From the NCBI RefSeq assembly GCF_020171785.1, contig NZ_JAIVAE010000009.1, positions 62,001 through 126,000 of the forward strand: DNA of 64,000 bases. Direction: 5' to 3'. Origin of the DNA: Guptibacillus hwajinpoensis (GTDB lineage Bacteria; Bacillota; Bacilli; Bacillales; Guptibacillaceae). Below are positions 35,802-43,912 of the stretch, one piece after another (position 1 is the stretch's first letter; each line of letters opens with the position of its first letter). The notes under the pieces were generated by a model. It was not told the DNA's origin. It did no database searches and was given only the letters and a program-made list of their open reading frames with translations. The position numbers and the translations under genes were made by a program.

Positions 35802-35830
35802 AGATCCGGTGTGAGAACCGGATCTCTTTT
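35802..35830 (+). terminator. Intrinsic terminator of mdh
   Basis: AGATCCGGT (35802-35810) pairs perfectly with ACCGGATCT (35817-35825), then CTTTTT. Confidence 0.9.
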
Positions 35831-35840
35831 TAAAACAAGA

Positions 35841-35854
35841 AGAAAACGCTTTCA
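35841..35854. promoter_or_regulatory. cre-like box before the hotdog gene
   Basis: AGAAAACGCTTTCA matches 13 of 14 positions of the CcpA consensus. It lies directly upstream of the ribosome site (AAAGGAGG), so if bound it would block transcription into the gene; no promoter is evident. Confidence 0.35.
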
Positions 35855-35869
35855 AAAGGAGGATTAGCG

Positions 35870-36349
35870 ATGTTACTAGGAAAAAAACGTAAACTTGGAC
35901 GAATGATCGATGAAATGTCAGTAGGTGAAAAGCTTGAGGTGACAGAAAAAATAGAGGATCGGGACCTTCTTTTATATCTCGGGCTGTCAAATGACAATAA
36001 TCCTCTTTTCATTCAGCATGATTATGCTTCGATGACACCTTTCAAAAAACCGATTGTCCCGCAAATTATGCTTCTTGCTATCGTAACAGGTGCTATATCT
36101 AAGTATTTGCCTGGGCCTGGAAGTAGTATTAAAAAGCAGGAAGTCATTTTCGAGAATCCCGTCCATCATTATGAGACACTTCATTTTCAGTTTGAAGTTA
36201 TGAATGTCTTTACAAAAGAACATGAAGTTGAAATAAACGTTAAGGGCATGAATGAATCAGGAGAAGCTATCTTAGACGGTTTGTTTACTGTCTGCCCCCC
36301 ATATCCTGCAAAACCATTAACAAAGTCAACATCCTTCGAGAATTTTTAG
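35870..36349 (+). CDS. MaoC-like hotdog-fold protein
   Basis: A 159-residue single-hotdog protein resembling MaoC dehydratases/enoyl-CoA hydratases: LGLSNDNNPLFIQHDYA near 40 corresponds to the Asp/His hydratase loop, and FKKPIVPQIMLLAIVTGAISKYLPGPGS to the central helix and following strand. The basic start (MLLGKKRKLGRMIDEM) and proline-rich end are not typical of the enzyme. MaoC-like proteins between mdh and phoP are common in Bacillaceae; the substrate is unknown. The ATG follows a strong AAAGGAGG. Confidence 0.82.
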   Translation: MLLGKKRKLGRMIDEMSVGEKLEVTEKIEDRDLLLYLGLSNDNNPLFIQHDYASMTPFKKPIVPQIMLLAIVTGAISKYLPGPGSSIKKQEVIFENPVHHYETLHFQFEVMNVFTKEHEVEINVKGMNESGEAILDGLFTVCPPYPAKPLTKSTSFENF

Positions 36350-36374
36350 AGCCTGAATAAGGCTCTTTTTTTTT
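36348..36374 (+). terminator. Terminator after the hotdog gene
   Basis: AGAGCC (36348-36353) pairs with GGCTCT (36361-36366), followed by nine T residues; the stem overlaps the stop codon. Confidence 0.85.
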
Positions 36375-36542
36375 CACATTTTACATTTGTTTTTGATAAA
36401 AGCGCTTCATACTGCTAAAAAAGTCAAGTTTTTCTTTTGCCTTTATGAAAATAATAGTATGATGAGGGTATTCAGGCTAAAATAAAAGAAAAGCCTGGCA
36501 TCGGCATTGATGAATGGGGAAATTCGTTAGGGGGATTTTACG

Positions 36543-37262
36543 ATGGCTCAAAAGATACTAGTTGTAGACGACGAAATGTCGATTTTAACATTGCTTCAAT
36601 TTAATCTGGAACAAGCTGGTTATGATGTTGTGACAGCTGAAGATGGTGCAGAAGCATTGAAAGTAGTTGAGGCTGAGAAGCCAAATTGCATTATTCTTGA
36701 TCTTATGCTACCTGAAATGGATGGGTTAGAGGTGTGTAAAGAATTGAGACAACGCCACATTCATACGCCTGTTTTAATGCTGACTGCCAAAGATGATGAA
36801 TTTGATAAAGTACTTGGTCTCGAACTGGGTGCTGATGATTATATGACAAAGCCGTTTAGTCCTAGAGAAGTCGTTGCGCGTGTTAAGGCGATTCTTAGGC
36901 GGGTAAAACAGCTTGAAGAATCGAAAGTAGCTAACCAGATGGAAGAATCAGAGAAAATCCAGGTGGGTGAATTAGAGGTTTATCCAAATAATTACGAATC
37001 ATTTTTCCAGGGGGAAATAATGGAGGTTACTCCTAAAGAATTTGAATTATTAGTGTATCTTGTACGTCATAAAGGTCGTGTTCTTACGAGAGAACAGCTT
37101 TTGAGTGCCGTTTGGAATTATGATTTTGTTGGTGATACCCGGATTGTAGATGTCCATGTTAGTCATTTAAGAGAAAAAATTGAACAAAATACGCGTAAAC
37201 CTGAATACATTAAAACAATTAGAGGCCTTGGCTATAAGTTAGAGGAGCCTTCTGTTAAATGA
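36543..37262 (+). CDS. phoP: Two-component response regulator PhoP
   Basis: OmpR-type response regulator of 239 residues, master regulator of the phosphate-starvation response. Receiver domain with acidic pocket DDE near residues 9-11, phospho-acceptor Asp53 in ILDLMLPEMDG, and Lys in MTKPFSPRE; then a winged-helix DNA-binding domain (residues 140-235; EVTPKEFELLVYLVRHKGRV, VDVHVSHLREKIE). The gene overlaps phoR by 4 bases. I looked for PhoP boxes (TT-A/T-ACA repeats at 11-base spacing) in the 170 bases upstream and saw none of convincing spacing. Confidence 0.96.
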   Translation: MAQKILVVDDEMSILTLLQFNLEQAGYDVVTAEDGAEALKVVEAEKPNCIILDLMLPEMDGLEVCKELRQRHIHTPVLMLTAKDDEFDKVLGLELGADDYMTKPFSPREVVARVKAILRRVKQLEESKVANQMEESEKIQVGELEVYPNNYESFFQGEIMEVTPKEFELLVYLVRHKGRVLTREQLLSAVWNYDFVGDTRIVDVHVSHLREKIEQNTRKPEYIKTIRGLGYKLEEPSVK

Positions 37263-38677
37263 AGCGGTTCCGCTCACGTTTTCTGAATGCTCAATTCGTT
37301 ATTCTTTTTCTTGTCTTTTCAATCTTAGTTGTTTTCATAGGTAATTTATTTGAAGGCATTCTATTCGATAATGCTAGTGAAGAGGCTTTGTCAAATATGT
37401 GGCTAACCTTAATTCTTTCATTTACAGGGGCTTTTTTCATTAATGTTTACCTTAGTCTTCGCATCTCAAATCAGTTAACAAAACCTTTAGAGGGTGCCTT
37501 GAATGTTGCCAATGAGCTTGCTTCTGGGAATTTTAAAGCACGAACTTATGAATATAAGCTGGATGAGACGGGGCAACTTAGTCATGCCTTAAACATTCTC
37601 GCACGCAATTTACAAAACATGACAAATTCTTATGAAATTCAGCAAAACCGGTTGATGACATTAATTGAAAATATGGATAGTGGCCTAATTTTGATTGATA
37701 CAAAAGGTCATATTAACCTTGTTAATCGTTTTTATAAAGAAACGTTTCATATCAAAACCGAAGAATACTTAGATTTGCTCTATTATGAAGCACTTCCGTA
37801 TAGGGAAATCATTCGATTAGTGGAAGAGACGCTACTTGTTGAGCAAACTGTTCGGAAGCAAGTTGAGTTGCAGGTTGGAATTGAAATGCGTCACTTTGAC
37901 GTCTCAGGTGCGCCGATCCTTAACCATGATGAAAAGCTAAAAGGTGTTGTTCTTGTTTTCCACGATATTACAGAGTTGAAAAAGCTCGAACAAATGCGAA
38001 AGGATTTTGTAGCAAATGTATCTCATGAGTTAAAGACGCCTGTCACTTCGTTGAAAGGCTTTGCAGAGACATTACTTGATGGAGCTATGGAAAATAAAGC
38101 TTTTCGCACTCGTTTTCTTACAATAATTTTAAATGAAAGTGATCGTCTTCAGAGCCTCATTCAGGATCTTCTCGACCTATCAAAGATGGAACAAAAGCAT
38201 TTTGCGTTAAATTGGCAAGATGTCGATTTAAGAGAAGTGATTGATGATTGTCTCTTAATGACAAAAAGTAAAGCAGATAAGAAAGGCATTGAAGTTGAAA
38301 TTACCTATAATGGGGATCTTCAAATTAAAGGAGATGCAAACCGTTTAAAACAGGTGTTTCTTAATTTAATTGCCAATAGTATTACGTATACTCCTGAAGA
38401 AGGGAGCGTTACGATTTTCGTTAACGAGGAAAAAGATGCTGTTCAGTTTACGATATCGGATAATGGTATTGGAATACGACAAGAAGAGCTTCCCCGAATC
38501 TTTGAACGCTTTTACAGAGTAGATCGTGCAAGAAGTAGAAATTCTGGTGGGACTGGTCTTGGACTTGCTATAGTGAAACACCTCGTCGAAGCTCATCAGG
38601 GTCACATCGCAGTTAACAGTCAACCTGGTGAAGGGACAACTTTTGTTATCACGTTAAATAAAGAGAGGCAATATTAA
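37259..38677 (+). CDS. phoR: Sensor histidine kinase PhoR without large extracytoplasmic domain
   Basis: Histidine kinase of 472 residues pairing with PhoP. Two membrane helices occur at residues 11-29 and about 46-66 with only about 16 residues outside, then HAMP (about 67-120), PAS (about 125-235), the HisKA box with phospho-acceptor His256 (VANVSHELKTPVTS) and the ATPase motifs N (ANSITYTPEEG), G1 (ISDNGIGI) and G2 (GGTGLGLAIVK). B. subtilis PhoR is about 579 residues and carries an extracytoplasmic sensor domain of about 100 residues that is absent here. The start overlaps the phoP stop by 4 bases. Confidence 0.94.
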   Translation: MKRFRSRFLNAQFVILFLVFSILVVFIGNLFEGILFDNASEEALSNMWLTLILSFTGAFFINVYLSLRISNQLTKPLEGALNVANELASGNFKARTYEYKLDETGQLSHALNILARNLQNMTNSYEIQQNRLMTLIENMDSGLILIDTKGHINLVNRFYKETFHIKTEEYLDLLYYEALPYREIIRLVEETLLVEQTVRKQVELQVGIEMRHFDVSGAPILNHDEKLKGVVLVFHDITELKKLEQMRKDFVANVSHELKTPVTSLKGFAETLLDGAMENKAFRTRFLTIILNESDRLQSLIQDLLDLSKMEQKHFALNWQDVDLREVIDDCLLMTKSKADKKGIEVEITYNGDLQIKGDANRLKQVFLNLIANSITYTPEEGSVTIFVNEEKDAVQFTISDNGIGIRQEELPRIFERFYRVDRARSRNSGGTGLGLAIVKHLVEAHQGHIAVNSQPGEGTTFVITLNKERQY

Positions 38678-38770
38678 TCTTTACGATTTCTTTACAGTCT
38701 GTTTATATGTTCTTTAAATTATTTCTGTAAAGTAACAATTGACCCCTTCATCATGACGAGAGCACATTTT

Positions 38771-38801
38771 AGAGACGAGATTTTCTCGTCTCTCTTTTTT
38801 T
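38771..38801 (+). terminator. Intrinsic terminator of phoPR
   Basis: AGAGACGAGA (38771-38780) pairs perfectly with TCTCGTCTCT (38784-38793), followed by a T-rich run. Confidence 0.92.
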
Positions 38802-38859
38802 GTCTTTCAATATCATTAGCAAAACCGGATGTATCAGTTGGACGCTTGTTTTTCATTCT

Positions 38860-38878
38860 TTTTACCATCGTGGTAAAA
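38860..38878. other. Perfect short palindrome upstream of polA
   Basis: TTTTACCA (38860-38867) and TGGTAAAA (38871-38878) form a perfect inverted repeat around TCG, overlapping a TAAAAT that could be a -10 element for polA. It could be an operator or incidental. Confidence 0.35.
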
Positions 38879-38952
38879 TATATGGAGCAGGCGTCTTTTG
38901 GGATGTACAGTGATCGATAAAATGCATAATGAATGAAATGGAGGACTTCCTA

Positions 38953-41580
38953 TTGAAGAACAAGTTAGTTTTAATTGATGGAAACAGCATTGCCTACCGT
39001 GCGTTTTTTGCATTGCCGTTGTTAAATAATGATAAAGGTGTCTATACAAATGCCGTACTAGGATTTACAACGATGTTGCTGAAAATTATAGAAAATGAGT
39101 CGCCAACACATATGCTCGTTGCGTTTGATGCCGGTAAAACAACGTTTCGCCATAAAACGTATACAGAGTATAAAGGCGGGCGACAGAAAACCCCTTCAGA
39201 ATTAAGCGAACAGTTCCCTGTTATACGTGAAGTGCTGGACGCATTTCAAATTAAGCGATATGAAATTAAGAATTATGAAGCAGATGATATCATCGGAACC
39301 GTATCGGATCTTGCGAGTAAAGAAGATTGGGAAGTGAAAATCTATTCGGGAGACAAGGATCTTCTCCAACTTGTTTCAGATAACGTTCATGTAGCCTTAA
39401 CGAAAAAAGGAATAACTGACATCGATACATATGACCCGGCCTTTCTTCGTGAAAAATACGGCCTTAGCCCCGATCAAATTATTGATATGAAGGCGCTTAT
39501 GGGTGATAACTCTGACAATATTCCAGGTGTTCCTGGTGTTGGGGAGAAAACGGCTCTTAAATTATTAAAACAATTTGGCACAGTGGATGCCGTTTTTGAA
39601 TCGCTTGACGATGTTTCTGGTAAAAAGCTAAAAGAAAAATTGGAAGAAAATCAAGAGCAGGCGATGATGAGCAAAGAGCTTGTAACAATTTTTAAAGAAA
39701 CGCCACTTGAACTAGGGATAACTGATTTAGGCTACAGCGGTTATGATCATGAAGCAGTCGCTACACTGTTTAGTGAACTTGGATTTAAGTCTCTACTTAA
39801 TCGAATCGGGGGGACAGAAGTAGAAGACGAGAAAATCGACGATTTAGATTTTGAGACGATCAACGAGATAGAAGCTAAGCATCTCGTTAGTCCTTCTGCG
39901 ATGATTGTCGAAGTGATGGAAGAAAATTACCACAATGCAGAGATTCAAGGAATCTCACTTGTAAATGAAAACGGAAATTATTTCATTCCAACAGATTTAG
40001 CGTTACAGTCTCAATTGTTCCGCGACTTTTTGGAAGATGGCACTCAGAAAAAATGGGTATTTGATGCGAAAAGAGCCGTTGTAGCTTTAGGTTGGAAGGA
40101 CATTTCATTAGAAGGGATTACGTTTGATTTAGTAATTGCTTCTTATCTCTTAAACCCATCTGAATCGACGCATGATCTATCTGCTATTTCGAGACGAGAG
40201 GGCTTTTCTATTGTTTCTTCTGATGAGAGCATCTATGGAAAAGGCGCGAAACGTAAACTTCCTGAAGTAGAAGAGTTTTCGGATCACCTTGTTCGAAAAG
40301 CCTATGCCGTCTATCAGTTAAAAGAGAAGCTTGAAGAACAGTTGAAGCACAATGAGCAGTATGAACTGTTCCATGACCTAGAAATGCCTCTGACGCTTGT
40401 GCTAGGTGAAATGGAAACAAAAGGTGTTTCTGTGGATACTAACTTCCTAGAAAAAATGGGCGAAGAGTTAAATGAAAAATTGAGTAAGATCGAAGCAAAG
40501 GTTTTTGAACTCGCGGGAACTGAATTTAATATTAACTCGCCTAAACAGCTTGGTGAAGTCCTGTTTGAAAAGTTGGAGCTTCCGGTTATTAAGAAAACAA
40601 AAACGGGATACTCCACCTCTGCAGACGTGTTAGAAAAGCTTGAAAGTAAGCACGAGATCATTCCTGAAATTCTTCTTTATCGTCAGCTAGGGAAATTAAA
40701 TTCGACTTACGTTGAAGGTTTGTTAAAAGTAATCTATTCAGATACAGGTAAAATACACACAAGGTTTAATCAAGCACTTACTCAAACCGGTAGACTTAGT
40801 TCAACGGATCCAAATTTGCAGAATATCCCTATTCGTCTTGAAGAAGGCCGCAAAATCAGAAAAGCATTTATTCCATCTCAAAAAGACTGGGTGATGTTTG
40901 CAGCAGATTATTCTCAAATTGAGCTACGCGTTCTTGCACATATCGCGCAAGATAAGAATTTGATTGAGGCTTTCCAGCACGATGAAGACATTCATACAAA
41001 AACAGCGATGAACGTTTTTAATGTAGACAAAGAAGATGTTACGTCGAATATGCGCAGACATGCAAAGGCTGTTAACTTTGGAATTGTGTATGGCATTAGT
41101 GATTATGGCTTGTCACAAAGTATCGACGTTTCGAGAAAAGAAGCGGGTGAATTTATTGACCGCTATTTAGAAAGCTTTCCAGGCGTAAAAAACTATATGG
41201 AAGACGTTGTCACAAAAGCGAAAGAAGACGGATATGTCTCAACGATGTTACAGAGAAGAAGGTATCTACCCGAAATTAATTCACGGAATTTCAATCAGCG
41301 CGGTTTCGCTGAAAGAACAGCGATGAACACACCAATACAGGGAACGGCTGCGGATATTATTAAGCTCGCCATGGTTCAAATGGAGACACGCTTAAAAGAA
41401 GAAAAGTTAGAAACACGTATGTTGCTTCAAGTACATGATGAATTGATTTTTGAGGCACCACAAGATGAGATTGAAACGTTAAAACGTATCGTACCTGAAG
41501 TAATGGAATCTGCAATCAAACTGGACGTCCCACTGAAAGTTGATTATGAGTATGGCTCCACCTGGTATGATGCGAAGTAG
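38953..41580 (+). CDS. polA: DNA polymerase I
   Basis: Family A polymerase of 875 residues for repair and Okazaki-fragment processing. Domains: 5'-3' exonuclease (residues 1-290; LIDGNSIAYRAFFALP, EADDIIGT, GDKDLLQL), an inactive 3'-5' exonuclease-like domain (about 300-460, lacking the metal-binding acidic residues typical of the E. coli enzyme, as in Bacillus), and the polymerase domain (DYSQIELRVLAHIAQD, RRHAKAVNFGIVYGIS, LLQVHDELIFE with catalytic Asp). The TTG at 38953 is chosen since TGGAGG lies 8 bases upstream and KNKLVLIDGNS is the family N-terminus; the ATG at 38929 has no ribosome site. Confidence 0.95.
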   Translation: MKNKLVLIDGNSIAYRAFFALPLLNNDKGVYTNAVLGFTTMLLKIIENESPTHMLVAFDAGKTTFRHKTYTEYKGGRQKTPSELSEQFPVIREVLDAFQIKRYEIKNYEADDIIGTVSDLASKEDWEVKIYSGDKDLLQLVSDNVHVALTKKGITDIDTYDPAFLREKYGLSPDQIIDMKALMGDNSDNIPGVPGVGEKTALKLLKQFGTVDAVFESLDDVSGKKLKEKLEENQEQAMMSKELVTIFKETPLELGITDLGYSGYDHEAVATLFSELGFKSLLNRIGGTEVEDEKIDDLDFETINEIEAKHLVSPSAMIVEVMEENYHNAEIQGISLVNENGNYFIPTDLALQSQLFRDFLEDGTQKKWVFDAKRAVVALGWKDISLEGITFDLVIASYLLNPSESTHDLSAISRREGFSIVSSDESIYGKGAKRKLPEVEEFSDHLVRKAYAVYQLKEKLEEQLKHNEQYELFHDLEMPLTLVLGEMETKGVSVDTNFLEKMGEELNEKLSKIEAKVFELAGTEFNINSPKQLGEVLFEKLELPVIKKTKTGYSTSADVLEKLESKHEIIPEILLYRQLGKLNSTYVEGLLKVIYSDTGKIHTRFNQALTQTGRLSSTDPNLQNIPIRLEEGRKIRKAFIPSQKDWVMFAADYSQIELRVLAHIAQDKNLIEAFQHDEDIHTKTAMNVFNVDKEDVTSNMRRHAKAVNFGIVYGISDYGLSQSIDVSRKEAGEFIDRYLESFPGVKNYMEDVVTKAKEDGYVSTMLQRRRYLPEINSRNFNQRGFAERTAMNTPIQGTAADIIKLAMVQMETRLKEEKLETRMLLQVHDELIFEAPQDEIETLKRIVPEVMESAIKLDVPLKVDYEYGSTWYDAK

Positions 41581-41600
41581 GCATCAAAGGAGAGGGAAAT

Positions 41601-42431
41601 ATGCCTGAATTACCAGAAGTAGAAACGGTTAAACGAACTTTAGAAGGTTTGGTTGTAGGGAAGAAGGTCACAAATGTTGTTGTAAAGTGGCCAAAAATCA
41701 TTAAAAAACCAGATGATGTTGAAGCCTTCAAAATGAAAGTGATTGGTCAGACTTTCACAGGTGTTGAAAGAAGAGGAAAGTTTTTAAAACTGATACTTGA
41801 AGACGATGTAATCGTCTCTCACCTTCGTATGGAAGGAAAATATAAATTATCTGCTATCGATGAAGAATTTGATCATCATACCCATGTGTTTTTTACGTTC
41901 GAAGATGGAACGGAGCTTCGTTATCATGATGTGCGGAAGTTTGGTACAATGCATCTTTTCCCTATTGGATTAGAAGAAAATGAGTTGCCACTCGTGCAGC
42001 TGGGACATGAACCGTTTTCAGAACAATTTACCTCTGAAGTATTACAAACAGGGTTTCAGAAAACGTCTCGAAAAGTTAAAACAGTGTTGTTAGATCAAAC
42101 CCTCGTTGTTGGACTGGGGAATATTTATGTCGATGAAGCGCTGTTTAAAGCTAGAATACACCCTGAGCGAATCGCGTCGACGCTTACAAACAGAGAAATT
42201 GAAACACTTAGAGAACAGATCGTTCATACGTTATCTGATGCTGTGAATAAAGGTGGTAGTACAATCCGTTCCTATGTTAATAGTCAGGGAAAAGTAGGCA
42301 CTTATCAGGATAATCTCTTTGTCTATGGACGCGTCGGCCAGGGATGTAAAAACTGTCAAAGTGAGCTAGAGAAAATTGTTGTAGGGGGAAGAGGAACAAC
42401 ATTTTGCCCAACCTGTCAAGTAAATGAGTGA
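41601..42431 (+). CDS. mutM: Formamidopyrimidine-DNA glycosylase
   Basis: Fpg/MutM, 276 residues, removes 8-oxoguanine and nicks abasic sites. Catalytic Pro2 and Glu3 in MPELPEVETVKR, the conserved lysine in ERRGKFLKL (about residue 58), the H2TH region VGLGNIYVDEALFKARIHPE near 170, and a C-terminal zinc finger CKNC...CPTC (about 247-272). It follows polA by 20 bases with AAAGGAGAGGG as ribosome site, so the two repair genes are co-transcribed. Confidence 0.97.
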   Translation: MPELPEVETVKRTLEGLVVGKKVTNVVVKWPKIIKKPDDVEAFKMKVIGQTFTGVERRGKFLKLILEDDVIVSHLRMEGKYKLSAIDEEFDHHTHVFFTFEDGTELRYHDVRKFGTMHLFPIGLEENELPLVQLGHEPFSEQFTSEVLQTGFQKTSRKVKTVLLDQTLVVGLGNIYVDEALFKARIHPERIASTLTNREIETLREQIVHTLSDAVNKGGSTIRSYVNSQGKVGTYQDNLFVYGRVGQGCKNCQSELEKIVVGGRGTTFCPTCQVNE

Positions 42432-42446
42432 TTCGTAGCGTTGGAT

Positions 42447-42492
42447 GGGCTCCTTTCATATACTATTTAAGATTTTAGTATGGAAGGAGCTC
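42447..42492 (+). promoter_or_regulatory. Hairpin sequestering the ytaF ribosome-binding site
   Basis: Bases 42447-42460 pair with 42479-42492 in a 14-bp stem with two G-U pairs. The 3' arm contains the whole Shine-Dalgarno GGAAGGAG (42482-42489) of ytaF. No T run follows, so a terminator is unlikely. Confidence 0.65.
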
Positions 42493-42496
42493 GCCT

Positions 42497-43129
42497 ATGT
42501 ACTGGGTTTCTCTTTTTTTCTTAGCATTTGCCGTAAGTGTAGATGGATTTGGAGTTGGCTTAACGTATGGCCTCAGAAGGATGAAAATTCCTTTTAAGTC
42601 GATTCTTATTATTTCGATTTGTTCGGCGATCTCCATGTTAATCGCAATGGGGTTTGGCTCACTTTTACAGTTATGGATTTCAGATATAGTAGCTCAGCGA
42701 ATTGGTGGCGGCATTCTTATTGCGCTAGGTGGATGGGTATTATATCAAATGATTCGTAACAACAAAGAGGTTGAAAAAACGGTTTCTGAGCGAATTCTTC
42801 TTCATTATGAAATACGCTCACTTGGGGTGGTTATCAGCATTTTGAGAAAACCGACAACGGCAGACTTTGATGATTCTGGTACAATTACAGGTATTGAAGC
42901 AATTATGCTCGGTGCTGCATTGTCTCTTGATGCGTTTGGAGCAGGCATAGGTGCGTCAATGGTTGGTTTTCCTCCTATTGAAACGTCACTATTGATTGCT
43001 TGTATGAGTTCGCTGTTTTTGCTCTTAGGATTAAAGTTCGGAAACCTTACTTCAAACATTAAATGGATGGATAAACTATCACTTTTACCGGGATGCCTAC
43101 TCATTATCTTAGGATTCCTTAGAATGTAG
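42497..43129 (+). CDS. ytaF: Sporulation membrane protein YtaF
   Basis: A 210-residue membrane protein with about six helices in two repeats, related to the manganese exporter MntP: FFLAFAVSVDGFGVGLTYG at the N-terminus and AALSLDAFGAGIGASMVGFP in the second half both carry the Asp of the DxFxxG motif. B. subtilis YtaF is annotated as a sporulation protein and lies between mutM and coaE as here. Its Shine-Dalgarno is buried in a stable leader hairpin, suggesting controlled translation. Substrate unknown; a divalent metal is possible. Confidence 0.9.
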   Translation: MYWVSLFFLAFAVSVDGFGVGLTYGLRRMKIPFKSILIISICSAISMLIAMGFGSLLQLWISDIVAQRIGGGILIALGGWVLYQMIRNNKEVEKTVSERILLHYEIRSLGVVISILRKPTTADFDDSGTITGIEAIMLGAALSLDAFGAGIGASMVGFPPIETSLLIACMSSLFLLLGLKFGNLTSNIKWMDKLSLLPGCLLIILGFLRM

Positions 43130-43145
43130 TGAAAGGAGGAGAACG

Positions 43146-43739
43146 ATGGATATTGGACTTACCGGTGGAATCGCTAGTGGAAAAAGTACTGTAGCAGAGA
43201 TGATTCGCCGCTATGACCTACCAATCATTGATGCAGACGTCATGGCAAGAAAAGTAGTTGAACCTGGTGAGCCAGCACTTCAAGACATCTTTCGATTATT
43301 TGGAGATGACATGAAAGCAGAAGATGGCGGGCTTGATCGGAAGAAGTTAGGAGCTGTCATTTTTAAAGATGAGGAAAAGCGTAAAGTATTAAATCGTATT
43401 CTTCATCCTGCAATTCGGAAAGGAATGCTTGATCAAGCAGCAGCTCTAAAAGAACAGGGAAGCGCGCATATTGTTTTCGATATTCCGCTTTTATTCGAAA
43501 GTCAGCTAACTCATATGGTTGATCAAACCCTTCTCGTTTATGTCGATGCAAAAACTCAGCTATCGAGATTAGTTGAAAGGGATGGGAGTTCGGAAGAAGA
43601 GGCTTTCGATCGTATCCAATCGCAAATGCCTATTGAAGAAAAGAAAGAACTGGCTGATGATGTGATTGATAACACGGGAACACGTGAAGAAACGGAAGAA
43701 CAACTTACCAACATTCTAAAAAAATGGGGAATAATATAA
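43146..43739 (+). CDS. coaE: Dephospho-CoA kinase
   Basis: Last enzyme of CoA synthesis (dephospho-CoA + ATP -> CoA), 197 residues. P-loop GLTGGIASGKSTVAEM at the N-terminus, the DADVMARKVVEPG substrate region near 31, HPAIRKGM near 85 and FDIPLLFE near 108 with the lid arginines later. It follows ytaF by 16 bases with AAAGGAGGAG, and a strong terminator closes the polA-mutM-ytaF-coaE unit. Confidence 0.96.
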   Translation: MDIGLTGGIASGKSTVAEMIRRYDLPIIDADVMARKVVEPGEPALQDIFRLFGDDMKAEDGGLDRKKLGAVIFKDEEKRKVLNRILHPAIRKGMLDQAAALKEQGSAHIVFDIPLLFESQLTHMVDQTLLVYVDAKTQLSRLVERDGSSEEEAFDRIQSQMPIEEKKELADDVIDNTGTREETEEQLTNILKKWGII

Positions 43740-43743
43740 ACAA

Positions 43744-43777
43744 AAACACGTCTGAAAACGACGTGTTTTTTGTTTTT
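43744..43777 (+). terminator. Intrinsic terminator of the polA-coaE operon
   Basis: AAACACGTC (43744-43752) pairs with GACGTGTTT (43760-43768), followed by a long T-rich tail. Confidence 0.9.
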
Positions 43778-43830
43778 TAATCGTCATGCGCTTAGAGAAA
43801 GACGTTCTACAAAAATAGTGTAAATTAATC

Positions 43831-43858
43831 TTTTCATTTGCATATTATATGTTATACT
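43831..43858 (+). promoter_or_regulatory. Promoter of gapB with extended -10
   Basis: TTTTCA (43831-43836), 16-base spacer, and TATACT (43853-43858) preceded by TGT, an extended -10. The -10 overlaps the first CcpN box. Confidence 0.65.
43848..43858 (+). promoter_or_regulatory. CcpN box 1 at gapB
   Basis: TATGTTATACT matches the CcpN consensus TRTGHYATAYW, as I remember it, at every position. It covers the -10 element. Confidence 0.75.
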
Positions 43859-43879
43859 AATTTTGTGATAGGGGAAATA

Positions 43880-43890
43880 AGTATAACACA
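43880..43890 (-). promoter_or_regulatory. CcpN box 2 at gapB (inverted)
   Basis: On the minus strand TGTGTTATACT also matches the CcpN consensus fully. The two boxes form an inverted pair (TTATACT ... AGTATAA) flanking the predicted transcription start, as in B. subtilis gapB and pckA control. Confidence 0.75.
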
Positions 43891-43912
43891 TATGTGGCGG
43901 GAGGAACGCTGA

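Noticed and set aside
36375-36542. PhoP boxes upstream of phoP
   Set aside because: TTCACA and TTTACA-like words occur near 36373-36385, but spacing is 7 bases, not the 11-base repeat expected for PhoP dimers.
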